Assembly: GCF_026626665.1 (NCBI RefSeq) | Contig: NZ_JAPNKE010000002.1 | Span: forward strand, 7,169,168-7,233,167 | Source of the DNA: Nannocystis pusilla | Lineage (GTDB): Bacteria; Myxococcota_A; Polyangia; Nannocystales; Nannocystaceae | Reading direction: 5' to 3' | Length of the DNA stretch: 64,000 nucleotides | Shown here: positions 61,017 through 64,000 of the stretch, piece after piece | Numbering within the stretch: position 1 is the first letter of the stretch | How the letters are laid out: each line of letters begins with the position of its first letter | Position numbers and translations under genes: made by a program | The notes under the pieces: model-generated | The model's input: the letters and a program-made list of their open reading frames with translations, nothing else | Told to the model about the DNA's origin: nothing | Database searches by the model: none

Positions 61017-64000
61017 TCACGGCGGCGGGGTGTCGTCGTCCTCGCCGCTGACGATCGGCGGCAGCGGGCGCTTGCCGGGCGGCGGCGGCGGCGGTGCCTG
61101 GCGCGGGCGGCCCGGCGCGGCCGGCGTGATCGCCTCCGCCACCGGCCGCACCGGCTGCGGGCCGCTGGCGTTGTGGCGGGCCACCGTCGGGCGCGGCGCG
61201 TCGAGCTCGACGTCCAGCGGGGGCGGCGGCGCCTCCATCGTGTCGGTCATGCGGAACTTCGACGCGCGCGGGCGCGGCGTCGTGTCCTCGTGGATAAGGC
61301 CGCCGCTGTCCGTCGACTGGCTCATGAAGATCGCCTCCGACACCCCTGACTGGGCCGCGCGCGGCGTCACCGTCGTCTGCATCACCGGCTGCTGCGGCAC
61401 CGGCCCCGACTGCCGCGTCGTCGGCGGCAGCGTCTTCGGCGGCGACGGGCGCCACAGCGGGCGCCACAGCCCGCCCTGCGACGCGCTCTGCCAGCCCCAC
61501 GGCAGCCAGCGGATCATCGACCACGCCAGCCACAGCGCCCACGCCAGCATCAGCCCGCGGTACCACCACAGCGACACCGACAGCACCCACGGGCGCGGCA
61601 TCAGCCCGCCCACGCCCTCGACGTACTCGACGCGGTCCTGATACCAGCGCAGCGAGCCCGCCCACGAGCCGTTGCCTTCGATCTGCATGTCGGGCTGGCC
61701 GAGCAGCCCCGCGTGCACCGCGGTGATCAGGGCCGAGCAGGCCATGAGCGTCCACAATCCGATCGTCAGCTGGCGCAGCGCGAACCACCCCGGCGCCAGC
61801 TCGACCCGGCGGCGGCGCCAGCCGAGCAGCAAGAACCACCCGATCACCAGCATCGCCTCGAACACCGTCACGGTCGACAGCCCGAGCCCGAGCAAGAACC
61901 ACTGGTGGGCGCGCAGCGGCGACACGGCCAGGCGGCCGAGCACCGCCGACGCCAGCAGCAGCACCACGATGTAGCTCCAGAACAGCACCGCCGGCCCGAG
62001 CCGCGGCCCACCGAGCAGCAAGATCCACCGGCTCGGCGGGAACTCGATGTAGACCTCGGCGTTGACCGCCGCCGCCCCTAGGTCCACCACCGGCGCCGTG
62101 TAGCGCTGGCCGAGCGCCGCCGTCTCGCGCCACTCGAGCTGGACCCGCTGCACGCCCGGCGCGATCGGCAGGCGGACCTGCTGGCCCTCCTGGCCGATCG
62201 GCTGCTGCGAGCCGTTGATCAGCACCTTCTGCAGCTGGGCCTCGGACGGCAGGGCGACCGTGTGGTGGCCGCCGCGAGACGAGCGCAGCTCGAGCTGCAG
62301 CTCGGCGTCGACCGCCCGCATACCTGGCCGAAGGGTCAGGCGCGCGAAGTCGAGGGTCAGCGTCTCGCCGGGCACGCCGGCGGGGCGCGAGATGTCCAAA
62401 ACGACCTGTTCTCCGGGCCAGGGCATCCAGACCTGCAGGCCCTCGGCGCCGCGGCGGATCGGCGGGATCCCGCCGGCCTCGACGTGCCACACCGGCCCGA
62501 CCATCACCTCCCAGACCTCGCTCCACGGCGCCCCGGTGGCCGCCGCCAGCACGATCTGCGGCGAGATCGGCAGCACCGAGGTCCACTCGACCACGTCCTC
62601 GTCGGGGCGGATGTTGACCAGCACCGCCCCGGCCTCGACCCGCTGCTCCGCGGTCGTCACCGACTCGCCGGGCAGCAGCGGCACCTTGAGCACCACCGCC
62701 GAGCCGCGCGGCGTGGCGCGGATGACCCGGGTCGTCACCTCCCACGACAGCCCCAGCGTCAATGCCCGCTCGACGCGGACGAACGGCGGCAGCGTGCCGA
62801 CCTCGAGCGTGTCCGGCTGGGCCGCGTCCTGCTTGCTCGTCCGCGTCAGCTGCAGCACCTCGTCGGCGAGCCCGTCCTCGTGCAGCCCGGCGACCGTCCA
62901 GCCCTCGGCCTTGGCGGTCACGCGGTGCGGCCCGACCGGCAGGCGCAGCTGGATCGTCTCGCGGTTGGGCAGCGGCCCCTCGAGCACCACTTCGTGGCGG
63001 CCCGGCTCGAGCGCGATGCGCAGGCTCCCGTCGCCGACGCGCACCAGGCCGCCGGTCGCCGGCGAGCCGTCGACGCTGACCTGCGACGGCAACCAGTGCT
63101 CGGCCGAGCCAGGCAGCGGCGCCTCGACCTGGGCCGCCGCGTGGATCTCGACCACCAGGCGCAGCGCCGACCCGCTGGCCTCGAGGCGCATGCGCGGGCT
63201 CGTCACGCAGTCGGGCAGGCAGCTCGGCGGCTCGGTGAGGCGCGCGCGCAGCTGCTCGAGCGTCGCGGTGTCGGGCACCTGCGCCGCCGCCGACGACGGC
63301 AGCAACAGCCCCAACGCCAGCGCCCCCATCATCGTCGCGCCGACGGCCGGGTTCGGCCGCGCGGGCGGGAGCACCCGGCGCTTGCGGAACACCCCGAACA
63401 CCGCCATCACCAGCGCCACCAGGAACAGCACGCGCACCCCGGCCAGCGCCAGGTTCACGTGCGGCGGCACCAGCACGAAGCTTACCTTCTGCGTGCGATC
63501 GACCGGCCCGCTCCAGCGCAGCGGCACCGAGCGCCATGACCAGCGCGGCACGCCCGGGCCCGTCTGCACCACCGTGCCGGCGTCGTACTCGCGCAGCTTC
63601 TTCTGCTGGCGCTGGCGGTACTCGCCGCTCAGGCTGGCCCGCTTCGACTTCACGATCGACGACGCGCTGAGCTCCTGCTGCAGCTCCTCGGCCTCCTCGT
63701 CGAACGCCTCGTTCTTCGGCCGGCCCATGCGGCCCTCTTCGCCGCGCTGGCGCTCCCCGCCCGCGCCGTCGAAGTCGACCTCCGCCTGGTCGAGCGCGCC
63801 CGGCCTGAACTCGGCGGCGGCCGGGACGTCCTGCGCCGGCGCGGCCTCCATCGGCGGCGCCAGCTGAGCTGTCGCAAGGACCAGGTCGAAGTCGTCGCGT
63901 CCGCGCTCCTCGAGCGCCGGGTACAGGCCCTGGCGGATCTGCTGCACCGCGAACACCGAGCAGATCCCCGCCAGCGTCACCAGCGCGCCGAGGCGGTAGC
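61017..64000 (-). CDS. Large multi-domain membrane protein, N-terminus beyond the window
   Basis: At least 994 residues; the frame is open through base 64000, so the true start is outside the window. Visible order: an acidic/charged segment (EEAEELQQELSASSIVKSKR), one helix (LAGVRVLFLVALVMAVFGVF), a second hydrophobic stretch with signal-like GALALGLLLPSSAAAQ, and about 450 residues of beta-sandwich-like sequence. A cluster of membrane helices follows at ~600-800 from the visible start, then a Pro-rich disordered tail ending SGEDDDTPPP. No catalytic motif is recognised. It probably spans the inner membrane with a large periplasmic beta domain. Confidence 0.75.
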   Translation of the reverse strand, partial: YRLGALVTLAGICSVFAVQQIRQGLYPALEERGRDDFDLVLATAQLAPPMEAAPAQDVPAAAEFRPGALDQAEVDFDGAGGERQRGEEGRMGRPKNEAFDEEAEELQQELSASSIVKSKRASLSGEYRQRQQKKLREYDAGTVVQTGPGVPRWSWRSVPLRWSGPVDRTQKVSFVLVPPHVNLALAGVRVLFLVALVMAVFGVFRKRRVLPPARPNPAVGATMMGALALGLLLPSSAAAQVPDTATLEQLRARLTEPPSCLPDCVTSPRMRLEASGSALRLVVEIHAAAQVEAPLPGSAEHWLPSQVSVDGSPATGGLVRVGDGSLRIALEPGRHEVVLEGPLPNRETIQLRLPVGPHRVTAKAEGWTVAGLHEDGLADEVLQLTRTSKQDAAQPDTLEVGTLPPFVRVERALTLGLSWEVTTRVIRATPRGSAVVLKVPLLPGESVTTAEQRVEAGAVLVNIRPDEDVVEWTSVLPISPQIVLAAATGAPWSEVWEVMVGPVWHVEAGGIPPIRRGAEGLQVWMPWPGEQVVLDISRPAGVPGETLTLDFARLTLRPGMRAVDAELQLELRSSRGGHHTVALPSEAQLQKVLINGSQQPIGQEGQQVRLPIAPGVQRVQLEWRETAALGQRYTAPVVDLGAAAVNAEVYIEFPPSRWILLLGGPRLGPAVLFWSYIVVLLLASAVLGRLAVSPLRAHQWFLLGLGLSTVTVFEAMLVIGWFLLLGWRRRRVELAPGWFALRQLTIGLWTLMACSALITAVHAGLLGQPDMQIEGNGSWAGSLRWYQDRVEYVEGVGGLMPRPWVLSVSLWWYRGLMLAWALWLAWSMIRWLPWGWQSASQGGLWRPLWRPSPPKTLPPTTRQSGPVPQQPVMQTTVTPRAAQSGVSEAIFMSQSTDSGGLIHEDTTPRPRASKFRMTDTMEAPPPPLDVELDAPRPTVARHNASGPQPVRPVAEAITPAAPGRPRQAPPPPPPGKRPLPPIVSGEDDDTPPP

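Overview
The window is very GC-rich. It carries several lipoproteins whose lipobox is followed by long Thr/Ser/Gly/Asp/Glu-rich linkers, a split GlgE/TreS/maltokinase set, a bifunctional trehalose synthase, a Coq4 homologue, paired DUF1501 and DUF1592/1588-type secreted proteins, and a Ser/Thr kinase. Together these point to a myxobacterium, most likely of the Nannocystis group. This is inference from gene style; there is no rRNA, tRNA or other taxonomic marker.

Layout. 1-5139 (minus): a partial secreted protein, a Tat-exported DUF1501 protein and a cytochrome-like lipoprotein. 5140-6020: a gap holding an AraC-type regulator relic. 6021-12177: an SGNH-type lipoprotein, a beta-propeller protein with a histone H1-like tail, a thioredoxin without its first active-site Cys, a zinc-ribbon protein coupled to an AlkD-like repair protein, and a membrane protein. 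12366-20532: a group 2 sigma-70 factor, then an overlapping set of a catalytically dead KdpB homologue, KdpD, KdpE and a CHASE3-type membrane protein, with no KdpA or KdpC. 20451-30253: a small membrane protein, a beta-propeller lipoprotein, and the glucan/trehalose block (glgE-treS-mak leftward, otsA-otsB fusion rightward). 30254-35930: a tandem repeat array, a TPR protein and two lipoproteins. 36048-41540: an R3H/SpoIIIAA-type ATPase, half of an ABC permease, an NAD(P)-binding relic, a TetR regulator and a metal-site-less dihydroorotase homologue. 41999-48943: an FG-GAP-type lipoprotein, a lipoprotein overlapping a TonB-dependent receptor, and two small membrane proteins. 49382-53730: a Ser/Thr kinase, a site-2 protease with CBS domains, a DUF4142 and a DUF6600-like protein. 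53741-64000: a hypothetical protein, an antiporter with a low-complexity partner, a Nudix hydrolase, a DUF1624-like acyltransferase, a hybrid-free histidine kinase, coq4 and the start-truncated end of a large membrane protein.

Three things stand out. First, a family of short palindromes built on ATGTCC/GGACAT and CTGTCC/GGACAG half-sites occurs dozens of times, between genes and inside reading frames. Second, a pseudo-KdpB is translationally coupled to an intact KdpD/KdpE pair. Third, a perfect 46-bp palindrome contains the Shine-Dalgarno sequence of coq4. At least sixteen genes are broken by indels of one or two bases that restore a conserved protein when corrected; most are single missing bases in G, C or A runs. 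These look like residual sequencing errors rather than true pseudogenes, so products are described as if repaired.
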